Source: JBDZVM01 sp040255675 (GTDB lineage: Bacteria > Actinomycetota > Actinomycetes > Acidothermales > Acidothermaceae). From it: a stretch of 23,065 bases of DNA. The notes under the pieces are model-generated. The model ran no database searches. It saw nothing but the letters and a program-made list of their open reading frames with translations, and was not told the origin of the DNA. Shown here in pieces: positions 16,267-22,973 of the stretch; position 1 is the stretch's first letter, and each line of letters opens with the position of its first letter. A program made the translations under genes and the position numbers. The stretch is from positions 1-23,065 of the forward strand of contig JBDZVM010000054.1 of assembly GCA_040255675.1 (NCBI GenBank), given 5' to 3'.

Positions 16267-16482
16267 TGACGGCGAGCCCAAGGCCTCTGGCCGGGTCCCC
16301 AGCGCAACGCCTTTCACGGCCGGCGCAGGCTGACGAGCGGACGACCAAATCGTCCGTGACCGCGCCTTGCTTCCTACGATCGGCTGGCCGCCGGCGCGCG
16401 GATCGACGGCTTCGCGCACGGCCGCGCCGGTGAGAGGACGGAACTGGCGTTCCGCGACAGTCCTTCGAGATGGCTAGTCCCG

Positions 16483-17535
16483 GTGCTACAAGGCGCCGTG
16501 GTCGGCGATGACAGCCGTGTACGGGAGGCGTTGTCGGCGACGAGCGAGGAGTTGCGGGCCGCCGTCGCTCGATGGATCGACCAACACCGGCGAACTCCTG
16601 GTGCTGGCATGCGGTCAGAAGATCCCGAACTTGCCGGAGCGTTCGCCGCGGAGCCTGGCGCCGCGCCACCCTCGGTAAGGGATCATGGGATCGTGGCGAT
16701 CGAAGCTCATGAGCGGGCGGCGGGGAGCCGGGCGCTCGCAACTGCCGCTCTGGATCACTGGCCGGACGCATCTCAGGAACTGGCGGCCGCCGTTAAGGAT
16801 TCTGTCGTAGCGATTCGTGACTGCCTCGACTCGGAACTCACCGAGGCGCTGTTGGCCTTTGTCGAAACGTCGCCAATGGCGCCCGCCGCAACGGCGTCCT
16901 GGTCGCAAATGCCGCTCGGTGTCATCCTTCGCGGCCTCTATTCGGTCGCTCGCCAGGCGACCCGATCCCAGGCTGCACGATCCGTGCTCGATAGGTGTGC
17001 TGCTGTGCGAGACGAAGTGACTGACCCTGCCCAGCTCGACGGGCATCAAAACGAACTAGTAGCAGCGCTCATGGCTGTCGAGGACGCTGTCGCTGCGATC
17101 GAAGGATATGCCTCGCTCCCACCATTTGCCTTTGTTGACGAGGCATATCTCTCCAAGTACGGGCTGCTGCAAGCGCTACAAGTCGGCTTCGATGCTGCCG
17201 AGCATGTGGCCCGAGTGTTGCGCGTCAAACTTCGTGCGGACCGCATGGCCGGCGGTAAGACCGTCCTCGTGGCCCGCAATATCGTCGCCGGTCATCCCAT
17301 CGGCGGGAGCATGGCCGGACAGTCGTGGCTTCACTGCCACGACCGCGCCTCGGCTCACGACAACTCGGTCATTCGGGTCATGTCCTTCTCTCGCAAGGAT
17401 CCGTCGAAGTGGACCGGTCAGACGCTTCGCACTGAGGAGCTGATTCACGACGGCCTCGACGTCATCGACGAGCTGCTGACCCGCGCTCTGACGGCGGTCA
17501 CGAGGGGGAGCGGCGGACCCTGCCGAGCGCGTTGA
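16483..17535 (+). CDS. HEPN-motif protein, first gene of a two-gene module
   Basis: The protein has 350 residues. The N-terminal two thirds are helical and Ala-rich without known motifs. The C-terminal part has conserved-looking features: FVDEAYLSKYGLLQALQVGF, KTVLVARNIVAGHPIGG and MSFSRKDPSKWTGQTLR. Arg265-Asn-(x4)-His271 fits the HEPN RNase motif R-x(4-6)-H with the usual Asn after Arg. HEPN proteins cut RNA in toxin-antitoxin and abortive-infection systems. The GTG at 16483 is the first usable start, but protein-like frame continues upstream to a TGA at 16357 (for example YDRLAAGARIDGFAHGRAGE), so the gene may be 5'-truncated or use an unusual start. Its stop overlaps the next gene's TTG start by 4 nt. 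Confidence 0.75.
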   Translation: MLQGAVVGDDSRVREALSATSEELRAAVARWIDQHRRTPGAGMRSEDPELAGAFAAEPGAAPPSVRDHGIVAIEAHERAAGSRALATAALDHWPDASQELAAAVKDSVVAIRDCLDSELTEALLAFVETSPMAPAATASWSQMPLGVILRGLYSVARQATRSQAARSVLDRCAAVRDEVTDPAQLDGHQNELVAALMAVEDAVAAIEGYASLPPFAFVDEAYLSKYGLLQALQVGFDAAEHVARVLRVKLRADRMAGGKTVLVARNIVAGHPIGGSMAGQSWLHCHDRASAHDNSVIRVMSFSRKDPSKWTGQTLRTEELIHDGLDVIDELLTRALTAVTRGSGGPCRAR

Positions 17536-18092
17536 GACGGGTCACGGTGACGCGGCGTTTGGCATACGAGACAGAACCAGCGGACGACTGGGACCATGGT
17601 CATATGCACCCGATGCCCGATCGTCGATGGGCGGACATCGTTGGTCGAATGACCCTTGACGGCGTAGAGATGATGTCCTTCGCGCGACTAGCTGACTTAG
17701 CTGCCGAGTGGGAGGGCATCATTCCGCCGCAGCCCGCCGAAATTGATGGTCCGGCGCAGCTGCTGCGCATGGCACGCAGTCTCTTCGCGCACTCCTGGTT
17801 CGACTACGACTTTATGACCGTCGCTTGCCTCCTCGGCTTCCAGGCAATGGAGGCGGCCTTTCGTGCTCTTTATCCCGAGCCGGAGGGCCGTCCGCTGTTG
17901 AAGCTAGTCAATCAGGCCGAGCGGGATGCGATCCTGCCGCACAACATCGCGGAGCTCGCCCGAAGCGGGGTCGAGCTTCGGAACCTGTACTCCCACCCCA
18001 GGACACAGTCTGTGCTCAGCGTTGGGATGGCCGCATCCATGTTGGAGAATGCACATCGCCTCGTCGCCCTCGTTCTCTCGGCGGTGAAGTAA
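17532..18092 (+). CDS. HEPN-motif protein, second gene of the module
   Basis: The protein has up to 186 residues from TTG 17532, which overlaps the previous stop (TTGA); other starts are GTG 17547 and ATGs near 17596. The core is helical: LLRMARSLFAHSWFDYDFMT, LLGFQAMEAAFRALYPEPEG, then ELARSGVELRNLYSHPRTQS. Arg150-Asn-Leu-Tyr-Ser-His155 is a typical HEPN R-x4-H motif, preceded by Glu-Leu as in many HEPN proteins of the DUF4145 kind. It probably forms a helical dimer, possibly with the upstream HEPN protein. A 28-bp stretch at 17558-17585, within the first codons, is repeated exactly at 20856-20883, so the true start may lie after it. A hairpin 46 nt past the stop may end the operon. Confidence 0.78.
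   Translation: MRRVTVTRRLAYETEPADDWDHGHMHPMPDRRWADIVGRMTLDGVEMMSFARLADLAAEWEGIIPPQPAEIDGPAQLLRMARSLFAHSWFDYDFMTVACLLGFQAMEAAFRALYPEPEGRPLLKLVNQAERDAILPHNIAELARSGVELRNLYSHPRTQSVLSVGMAASMLENAHRLVALVLSAVK
17558..17585 (+). repeat. 28-bp exact direct repeat, copy 1
   Basis: This stretch is identical to 20856-20883. It begins TTTGGCATACGAGACAG. Copy 1 is in the 5' end of the second HEPN gene; copy 2 is antisense within the zinc-ribbon gene, where it encodes WFCLVCQ. Confidence 0.9.
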
Positions 18093-18137
18093 AGCCGTGC
18101 AAGCGACTCTCGTCGCCCACGTGGAGGAAGCGGAGCG

Positions 18138-18152
18138 GGCTGTCGGACAGCC
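18138..18152 (+). terminator. Hairpin after the HEPN operon
   Basis: GGCTGT and ACAGCC pair around a CGG loop 46 nt past the TAA of the second HEPN gene. There is no T-run, which is common for actinobacterial hairpin terminators. Confidence 0.4.
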
Positions 18153-18280
18153 AGAACTGGATTGCGTCTCGGCCGGGCGGTACTCCTAGGTCGGCAGAGC
18201 CGATGATGTACCGGGAGTCCGATTACGCCCTTCGAATGGACGAGTCGATCCACGAGGCGCCTGGCGAGGCTCGGTCTAGG

Positions 18281-18440
18281 CGCCCGGTTCGTCGTTCTCT
18301 CATCGGCTGCCCACGCATGTCGTGTGGCTCTCATTTGGCCTGCGCGGACCGGGCGTCGCTTGACGGGCTCGGAGAGGCTCAAGAGGGGTTTGCTCAGCTC
18401 GAAGTAGCGGTGCCCTCCCGGCTCACACATCAACAAACGT
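18281..18440 (+). ncRNA. Candidate IS110 bridge RNA in the noncoding left end
   Basis: CGCCCGGT (18281-18288) pairs perfectly with ACCGGGCG (18348-18355). Inside, GCCCAC (18309-18314 region) can pair with GTGTGGC near 18322-18328, leaving unpaired strands on both sides, each containing CTCTCAT (18297-18303 and 18328-18334). A second stem GAGGG (18383-18387)/CCCTC (18413-18417) follows. Two stem-internal-loop-stem units upstream of the transposase are the layout of IS110 bridge RNAs, whose internal loops guide target and donor choice. CTCAT is complementary to the ATGAG that follows the right end. Pairing was found by eye; expression is unproven. Confidence 0.45.
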
Positions 18441-18461
18441 GTCGAGGTTGAAGAGGCTGGG

Positions 18462-19823
18462 ATGGGCGCAGTGGTGATCGGAATGGACCCGCACAAAAAG
18501 TCGGCGACGATCGAGGTGATGGACGGCGACGAGACGACTCTTGGTGGCGGTCGATATGCCACCGACATCGCCGGCTATGCGGCGATGGTGCGGTTCGCCA
18601 AGCAGTTCGCCGATCGAACATGGGCGATCGAAGGGTGCAACGGGATTGGGAAACACATTGCCAACCGGCTGCTGGTGGCCGACTTTGCCGAGACGAGTCA
18701 TGACGCGGCCTCCAAGGCGAGCATCGCAGCGTGGGTCACCCGGCGAGGAGCGCAGCGCAGGAGACTGCGGGGGGAATGGCTCATCTCACACCCTCCTCCC
18801 GACGGTGAACGGGTCGTCGACGTGCCACCGAAGCTGTCCGCCCGAACTCGCATGTTCGCCACCGGGCAGGGCCGCAAAACCGACGCGACTGATGCGCACT
18901 CGGTCGCCTTGGTCGGTACTCGGATGAGTGGGCTGCGACCAGTGGTTGATGATGAGCAGCTCGCGGTGCTGCGGATTCTGGTCGACCGCCGCCGCTCGCT
19001 CGGTGGGGACCACACCCGGATGGTGTCGCAGCTGCACCGATTGCTGCTCGAGCCGATCCCTGGTGGTGCGAAGAAAGACTTGTCCGCGGCGCAAGCCAAG
19101 GTGTTGCTGGGGAAAGTCCGACCGCGCGACACCGCGGGCAAGACCCGACGGCGGGTCGCCGCGGACCTGATCGCGGATCTGCAGCAGGTGTATGACCGCA
19201 GCAAAGCTGCCGACAAAGAGCTGAACGCGCTGCTGCAAGAAACAGGCACGATGCTCACGCACCTGCACGGGATCGGTCCTTCCGGTGCTGCCCGGCTCCT
19301 TGTCGAAGTCGGCGACATCACCCGATTCCCAACCCGGGCGCACTTCGCGTCATGGAACGGCACCGCCCCGATCGACGCGTCCTCCGGCGACCACGTCCGG
19401 CATCGGTTGTCCCGCGGCGGGAACCGCCAAATCAACCAGGTGCTGCACATCATGGCCACCGTGCAACTGCGCAACGCGACAGAGGGCCGGGCCTACTACG
19501 ACCGGAAGAAAGCCGCCGGCAAGACGTCGATGGAATCGATGCGGTGCCTGAAACGACGACTCTCCGACGTCGTCTACCGGCAACTGATCGCGGACGCAAT
19601 CAGGCCGAGCACGACAGGCCCGGCAGGACACTCGGGGGCGACAACAAGCTCCAGCGCGGCCGACTCGAACCCCGACATCGACGCTTCGGATCAGTCACCG
19701 CCCGGACCCGCCACGAAGCACGCTACGCCCACCACAGCGAGGCGACCAGACCGTCCTTCGGGCCGTTCCCGCCGCCCTGCAACAGCGCCGGCCCGCAGCC
19801 GTCGTCAAGCGCAGTCTGCTTGA
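18462..19823 (+). CDS. IS110-family transposase (DEDD/RuvC-like plus serine domain) with a 40-residue insertion
   Basis: The protein has 453 residues. The RuvC-like part has Asp9 (VIGMDPHKKS), Glu57 (WAIEGCNGIG) and Asp141/Asp144 (GRKTDATDAHS). The C-terminal transposase_20 region has LHGIGPSGAARLLVEVGDIT (from 268), FASWNGTAPIDASSG with the catalytic Ser, and HIMATVQLRNATEGRAYYD. Together these act with a bridge RNA to recombine the element into its target. Residues 75-114 (bases 18684-18803, 120 bp) interrupt the usual LLVADGE-VVDVPPKLSAR stretch with 40 extra residues, in frame and bordered by CGAC on both sides. ATG 18462 begins MGAVVIGMD, as expected. Whether the insertion spoils activity is unknown. 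Confidence 0.92.
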   Translation: MGAVVIGMDPHKKSATIEVMDGDETTLGGGRYATDIAGYAAMVRFAKQFADRTWAIEGCNGIGKHIANRLLVADFAETSHDAASKASIAAWVTRRGAQRRRLRGEWLISHPPPDGERVVDVPPKLSARTRMFATGQGRKTDATDAHSVALVGTRMSGLRPVVDDEQLAVLRILVDRRRSLGGDHTRMVSQLHRLLLEPIPGGAKKDLSAAQAKVLLGKVRPRDTAGKTRRRVAADLIADLQQVYDRSKAADKELNALLQETGTMLTHLHGIGPSGAARLLVEVGDITRFPTRAHFASWNGTAPIDASSGDHVRHRLSRGGNRQINQVLHIMATVQLRNATEGRAYYDRKKAAGKTSMESMRCLKRRLSDVVYRQLIADAIRPSTTGPAGHSGATTSSSAADSNPDIDASDQSPPGPATKHATPTTARRPDRPSGRSRRPATAPARSRRQAQSA

Positions 19824-19889
19824 CGACACTGAGGACCGGCGCATTATCGACAGGCGGGAACAACACCGTCGTTGTCACAGAGGGGAGCC

Positions 19890-20087
19890 ATGAGCGCGCG
19901 TCCTTGACCGCTCACTGCCGATCGATCTGCGCGTCTGCTCGCACAGCCGTTGGCGCTCAATATCGGCCGGCCCGGCCCGCGGCGTCCGGCCGTCCCCGGG
20001 AGGATATCGAGATCGTCGAATAGTGCCAGCTGCGCTGGGAGTCGACGTTGAGAGGGCACGTCGAGCGGATCGCGTCCAGGCGGTTGC
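19890..20087. other. Flank right of IS110
   Basis: ATGAGCGCG follows the IS right end and repeats the first bases after the 93-332 copy, which suggests a shared insertion preference. No gene is supported up to the stop of the minus-strand membrane protein. Confidence 0.3.
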
Positions 20088-20651
20088 CTATACCAACCCG
20101 CGCGCCCGCGCTTCGGCGCGCCACTCATGGTCCTCGTCTTTGCGCCAGGAATAGAACGGCTCCAGGGCGACGCGCCGGGAAGAGGGCTCGTCCTCCCATT
20201 CGTGCAGCTTGGTGACGGCGTGCTCTAGCCACGTCAAGGCGACGTCCACCCAGTAACGGTCAACGGGATCGGGTGGCATCTGCGCGGCCTCGGCACTTAG
20301 CCCCGCCGCTCCTGGACCGCCGAAAACATTTCCGAGAGCCTCACGACAGCTTCGCCGTAAATGTCTGGCCCCATCCGGTAGTAGATCCTCAAACCGCGCG
20401 ATCGTCGTCTCGACGCGTGCCGCGACTCTCGCGACCCGCGCACCGTCTACTGGGACGCCTATCATCGCGTCCCAAACGAGATCACGTAGCTGCCAAACAT
20501 CGTCGCGCAAAGCCTCGGCCGCTCGGCGCCGTCGCTCTTCGCGTGCTAGGCGGCGTGACTGGGTGACGGCGTGCCTGCCAGCCCATGCGGCGATTAATGC
20601 GCCGGGGGTAGCGGAGATCGTTGCTGTTATGGCCGTCGTCATGATATCCAT
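20088..20651 (-). CDS. Membrane-anchored helical protein, unknown
   Basis: The protein has 187 residues. One likely N-terminal membrane segment (TAITATISATPGALIAAWAG) is followed by a strongly basic, Arg-rich helix (RRLAREERRRRAAEAL) and a long helical cytoplasmic part. This is the layout of small phage- and island-borne actinobacterial proteins with a single N-terminal anchor. AGGA lies 6 nt before ATG 20651. The C-terminus is charged (YSWRKDEDHEWRAEARARG). No catalytic motif is visible and the function is unknown. Confidence 0.65.
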   Translation of the reverse strand: MDIMTTAITATISATPGALIAAWAGRHAVTQSRRLAREERRRRAAEALRDDVWQLRDLVWDAMIGVPVDGARVARVAARVETTIARFEDLLPDGARHLRRSCREALGNVFGGPGAAGLSAEAAQMPPDPVDRYWVDVALTWLEHAVTKLHEWEDEPSSRRVALEPFYSWRKDEDHEWRAEARARGLV

Positions 20652-20748
20652 GCCTCATCCTGACAAACAGCGCCGACGCTATCCGCTATGAAGCTCGCTT
20701 CTAATGCGCCGCTATGGCGTTCCGTACGAGGGCGACGCTCGCTGAGAA

Positions 20749-20973
20749 CTAACGCTGCCGGGCCCGGGCTTCCATGCGTCGAGTGATGGAGCGCCAGCTT
20801 TCGCGCGTGACGTAAACGAGCGGATCCGGCCAGCCGGGTTGGGGCTGTCGGGGTATTTGGCATACGAGACAGAACCAGCGGACCGCTTCACCACCTGAGG
20901 TGCGGCGAACCTGGTCTTCAGACGGTGCGCCGCACGGACACGGCGGGATGACACCACCCGGGATCCAAGGCAT
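20749..20973 (-). CDS. Small zinc-ribbon-like protein
   Basis: The ORF encodes 74 residues. Two Cys pairs, CPCG and CLVC, are about 24 residues apart (PPCPCGAPSEDQ ... VRWFCLVCQIP), a four-Cys zinc-ribbon arrangement. A basic C-terminal helix (SWRSITRRMEARARQR) could bind nucleic acid. ATG 20973 was chosen over the frame's start at 21153 because GGGAG lies 7 nt upstream and conserved-looking content begins here. The codons for VRWFCLVCQ lie within the 28-bp repeat shared with the HEPN gene region. It is divergent from the HTH gene at 21064. Confidence 0.55.
   Translation of the reverse strand: MPWIPGGVIPPCPCGAPSEDQVRRTSGGEAVRWFCLVCQIPRQPQPGWPDPLVYVTRESWRSITRRMEARARQR
20856..20883 (+). repeat. 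28-bp exact direct repeat, copy 2
   Basis: This stretch is identical to 17558-17585, and identity ends sharply on both sides. On the minus strand it encodes the second Cys pair of the zinc-ribbon protein. Confidence 0.9.
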
Positions 20974-21030
20974 CGAGCCACTCCCAACCCGACCCGATGC
21001 CCATCTTCCACGGCGCATGCTTGTCGCGCG

Positions 21031-21049
21031 GGTGCCAAGAGGGGGCACC
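21031..21049. promoter_or_regulatory. Inverted repeat next to the -10 of the HTH gene, candidate operator
   Basis: GGTGCC and GGCACC are separated by 7 nt and end 2 nt before a perfect -10-like TATGAT (21052-21057), which lies 6 nt before ATG 21064. The position between divergent genes suits an operator, perhaps for the HTH protein itself. Confidence 0.4.
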
Positions 21050-21063
21050 CCTATGATCCGGTC

Positions 21064-21336
21064 ATGCCCGTGACCAAGCCAGCGCAACCACCGAATCGCG
21101 GCGCGCGGTTTCTGACCATGGACGAGGTTGCCGAGGAGCTGGCCACAACGCACGCCCAGGTGTACGCGCTCGTACGCGGTGGCGCACTACCAGCGATCAA
21201 GGTCGGGGGGCGGGGTCAGTGGCGTATCGAGCGGACGAAGCTGGAGGAGTTCATCGCCAAGGCGTATGAGGATACGGCGCGCTGGGTTGCGGAAAACCCG
21301 CTCGGCGGCGAGAAGGATTCATCGGAAGCCGACTAG
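21064..21336 (+). CDS. Excisionase/MerR-type helix-turn-helix protein
   Basis: The protein has 90 residues. FLTMDEVAEELATTHAQVYA then LVRGGALPAIKVGG and RGQWRIERTKLEEFI form the winged-HTH fold of excisionase-family (HTH_17) DNA-binding proteins, with the Trp-Arg wing. Residues after about 65 are an acidic helical tail. Such proteins act as recombination directionality factors or small regulators in actinobacteria. No integrase is present in the window, so a regulatory role is as likely as excision. There is no ribosome site, but TATGAT 6 nt upstream suggests a leaderless mRNA. An inverted repeat overlaps the promoter. Confidence 0.85.
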   Translation: MPVTKPAQPPNRGARFLTMDEVAEELATTHAQVYALVRGGALPAIKVGGRGQWRIERTKLEEFIAKAYEDTARWVAENPLGGEKDSSEAD

Positions 21337-21367
21337 CACGTCGCCGGATTCGGATACGGTTCCGCCC

Positions 21368-22474
21368 ATGAGCCAGCGCGATCAAGCACACCGTCCGTCG
21401 CGTCTGCGGGTCCTCGGGGCGCTGGCCATCGCCACAAGCGTCCTGCTCACGGCGTGCCAGCCCGCGTCGAAAGCGGCCGGTAAGAGCACCTCGCGCACGA
21501 TGTCCGCTACGAAGACGGCACCGGTTCAGACCCCATCGAGCGCACCTAACGGCGCGGGAACAGGATCAGTCTCGGCCGGTGCCGGAACCCCGTCGGCCAC
21601 AAAGACAACCGCTGCCACCTCCACAGCGGAGACAAGCACCGCACCCGCCGTAGCGGGCATCGTCGTCGCCGGTTCCGCGCTGACCGGCTTCGCTCCGGCA
21701 CCAGGCGCCTGCCACATCCGCGCAGCGGCGAACGGGCAACCTTTGCCTGACCCCAGATGTAGTCCCGGCGCCGTTGACGCCGCAGTCCGCCAAGCCAATA
21801 TCGCGATGACGATCTGCCGCAGCGGCTACACCGCAACAGTGCGACCACCGACCTCCGTCACCGAGCCGTTCAAACTGCTGGATGAGAAAGCGTACGGCGT
21901 TTACAGCGGTGAGCTGGACCACCTGATCCCGCTCGAACTCGGTGGCAGCAGCGACGCGCACAACCTCTGGGTCGAACCCGGCCCGATCCCCAACCCGAAG
22001 GACACCGTCGAAAACGACCTCCATGCGGCGGTGTGCAGAGGCCGGGTCTCACTCATCACCGCGCAGCGCCTGATCGCCACCGATTGGACAACCGCGCTCG
22101 CAAAGGTTGGTGAGGCTCCGCCGGCTCACGCCCCCACGGCGACGAAACCGGCTACCACCACGACCAAGCCCGCACCGACGACCACAACGAAAACGGCGGC
22201 CCTGACTTGCTCGGCGAGTATGTCGAACACAAGCCCGGCCCAAAACACCACGACTGACGTGCTCATCACCACGGCAGCGGGCGCCAGCCTGACGGTCACT
22301 GCTCACTACAAAAGCAGGGACACCACGCATGCGGCCACCGCAGACGGCACCGGCCACGCGTCGGTTCCGTTCGACATCAGCCGTGCCACCATCGGCTACA
22401 CCATCGTGGTCGACGTGTCGGCCTCGGCGGACGGCCACACGGCCACCTGTTCCACCGCGTTCACGCCGCGCTGA
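21368..22474 (+). CDS. Lipoprotein with HNH-like nuclease domain and C-terminal Ig-like domain
   Basis: The protein has 368 residues. A lipoprotein signal ends in VLLTAC (Cys30). A Ser/Thr/Ala-rich linker runs to about residue 95. The central domain, about 110-250, has YGVYSGELDHLIPLELGGSS then DAHNLWVEPG, NPKDTVENDLHAAVC and ATDWTTAL, which is the DHLIPLxLGG..NLW pattern of secreted HNH-like proteins. A Pro/Thr linker leads to a C-terminal beta domain with a Cys pair (LTCSAS ... ATCSTAF) like a bacterial Ig module. The Asp-His and Asn of an HNH site are visible. The ATG at 21368 starts the signal peptide, 31 bp after the HTH gene's stop, so the two may be cotranscribed. It would act outside the cell; activity is inferred. 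Confidence 0.85.
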   Translation: MSQRDQAHRPSRLRVLGALAIATSVLLTACQPASKAAGKSTSRTMSATKTAPVQTPSSAPNGAGTGSVSAGAGTPSATKTTAATSTAETSTAPAVAGIVVAGSALTGFAPAPGACHIRAAANGQPLPDPRCSPGAVDAAVRQANIAMTICRSGYTATVRPPTSVTEPFKLLDEKAYGVYSGELDHLIPLELGGSSDAHNLWVEPGPIPNPKDTVENDLHAAVCRGRVSLITAQRLIATDWTTALAKVGEAPPAHAPTATKPATTTTKPAPTTTTKTAALTCSASMSNTSPAQNTTTDVLITTAAGASLTVTAHYKSRDTTHAATADGTGHASVPFDISRATIGYTIVVDVSASADGHTATCSTAFTPR

Positions 22475-22973
22475 CGCGGTCACGCTTGGCGACCGAGGGC
22501 TAGACGGCTGCGTCCGTTTGTGCGTGTGGCGAGCAACCGTGCGCCAATGCCGGCTACCGCTCCAGGCCGGGGCCAATTGGTGAGGCGGTCCTGTTTCAGC
22601 GTTATCCGTCGGTGCCATTCCGACCGATTAACACATCCGGTTCGTCCCGGGATTGATGGTTCCGATGCGGGCGTGGAAGCCCGGCACGCGCTAGCCACAT
22701 GGTCCGGAACTGCGTCCATGAGCGGTTCCGATCACGACGGCCACTTCGACGGAATAGTACGTCCCGTCTCTGTGCCAACTGTTCCGTAGCCACAGCGCTA
22801 GGACCGAGCACCGCAACTCGAGTCCTCGGCGCAACGGTTTCTGAGCCTGGTGCCGTCCAGGCGTGCCAGGTGCACGACCAAGAGCAGGGGGAACAAACGA
22901 CACACCTCTTGCACTCAGCGGGTTGCCGCCTCAGTTTTCGAGATCAGCCCCGGACGTGCTCCAACGACACGGC
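22475..22973. other. Non-coding or decayed 3' flank
   Basis: No gene can be supported in these 499 bp. A 70-codon minus-strand frame (22691-22903) includes WHRDGTYYSVEVAVVIG, which might be a decayed fragment, but it has no start signal or known motif. Confidence 0.3.

Larger units (their letters stand above)
18270..19889 (+). mobile_element. Full-length IS110-family element (left boundary approximate)
   Basis: It consists of a noncoding left end, one transposase gene and a short right end finishing in AGGGGAGCC just before ATGAG (19890). The right end resembles those of the two truncated IS110 copies (CACAAAGGGGAGCC against CACAGAGGGGAGCC). IS110 elements lack terminal inverted repeats, so the left tip cannot be fixed; it must lie between the HEPN operon hairpin and about 18281. 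The left region holds a structured segment that fits a bridge RNA. Confidence 0.75.
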
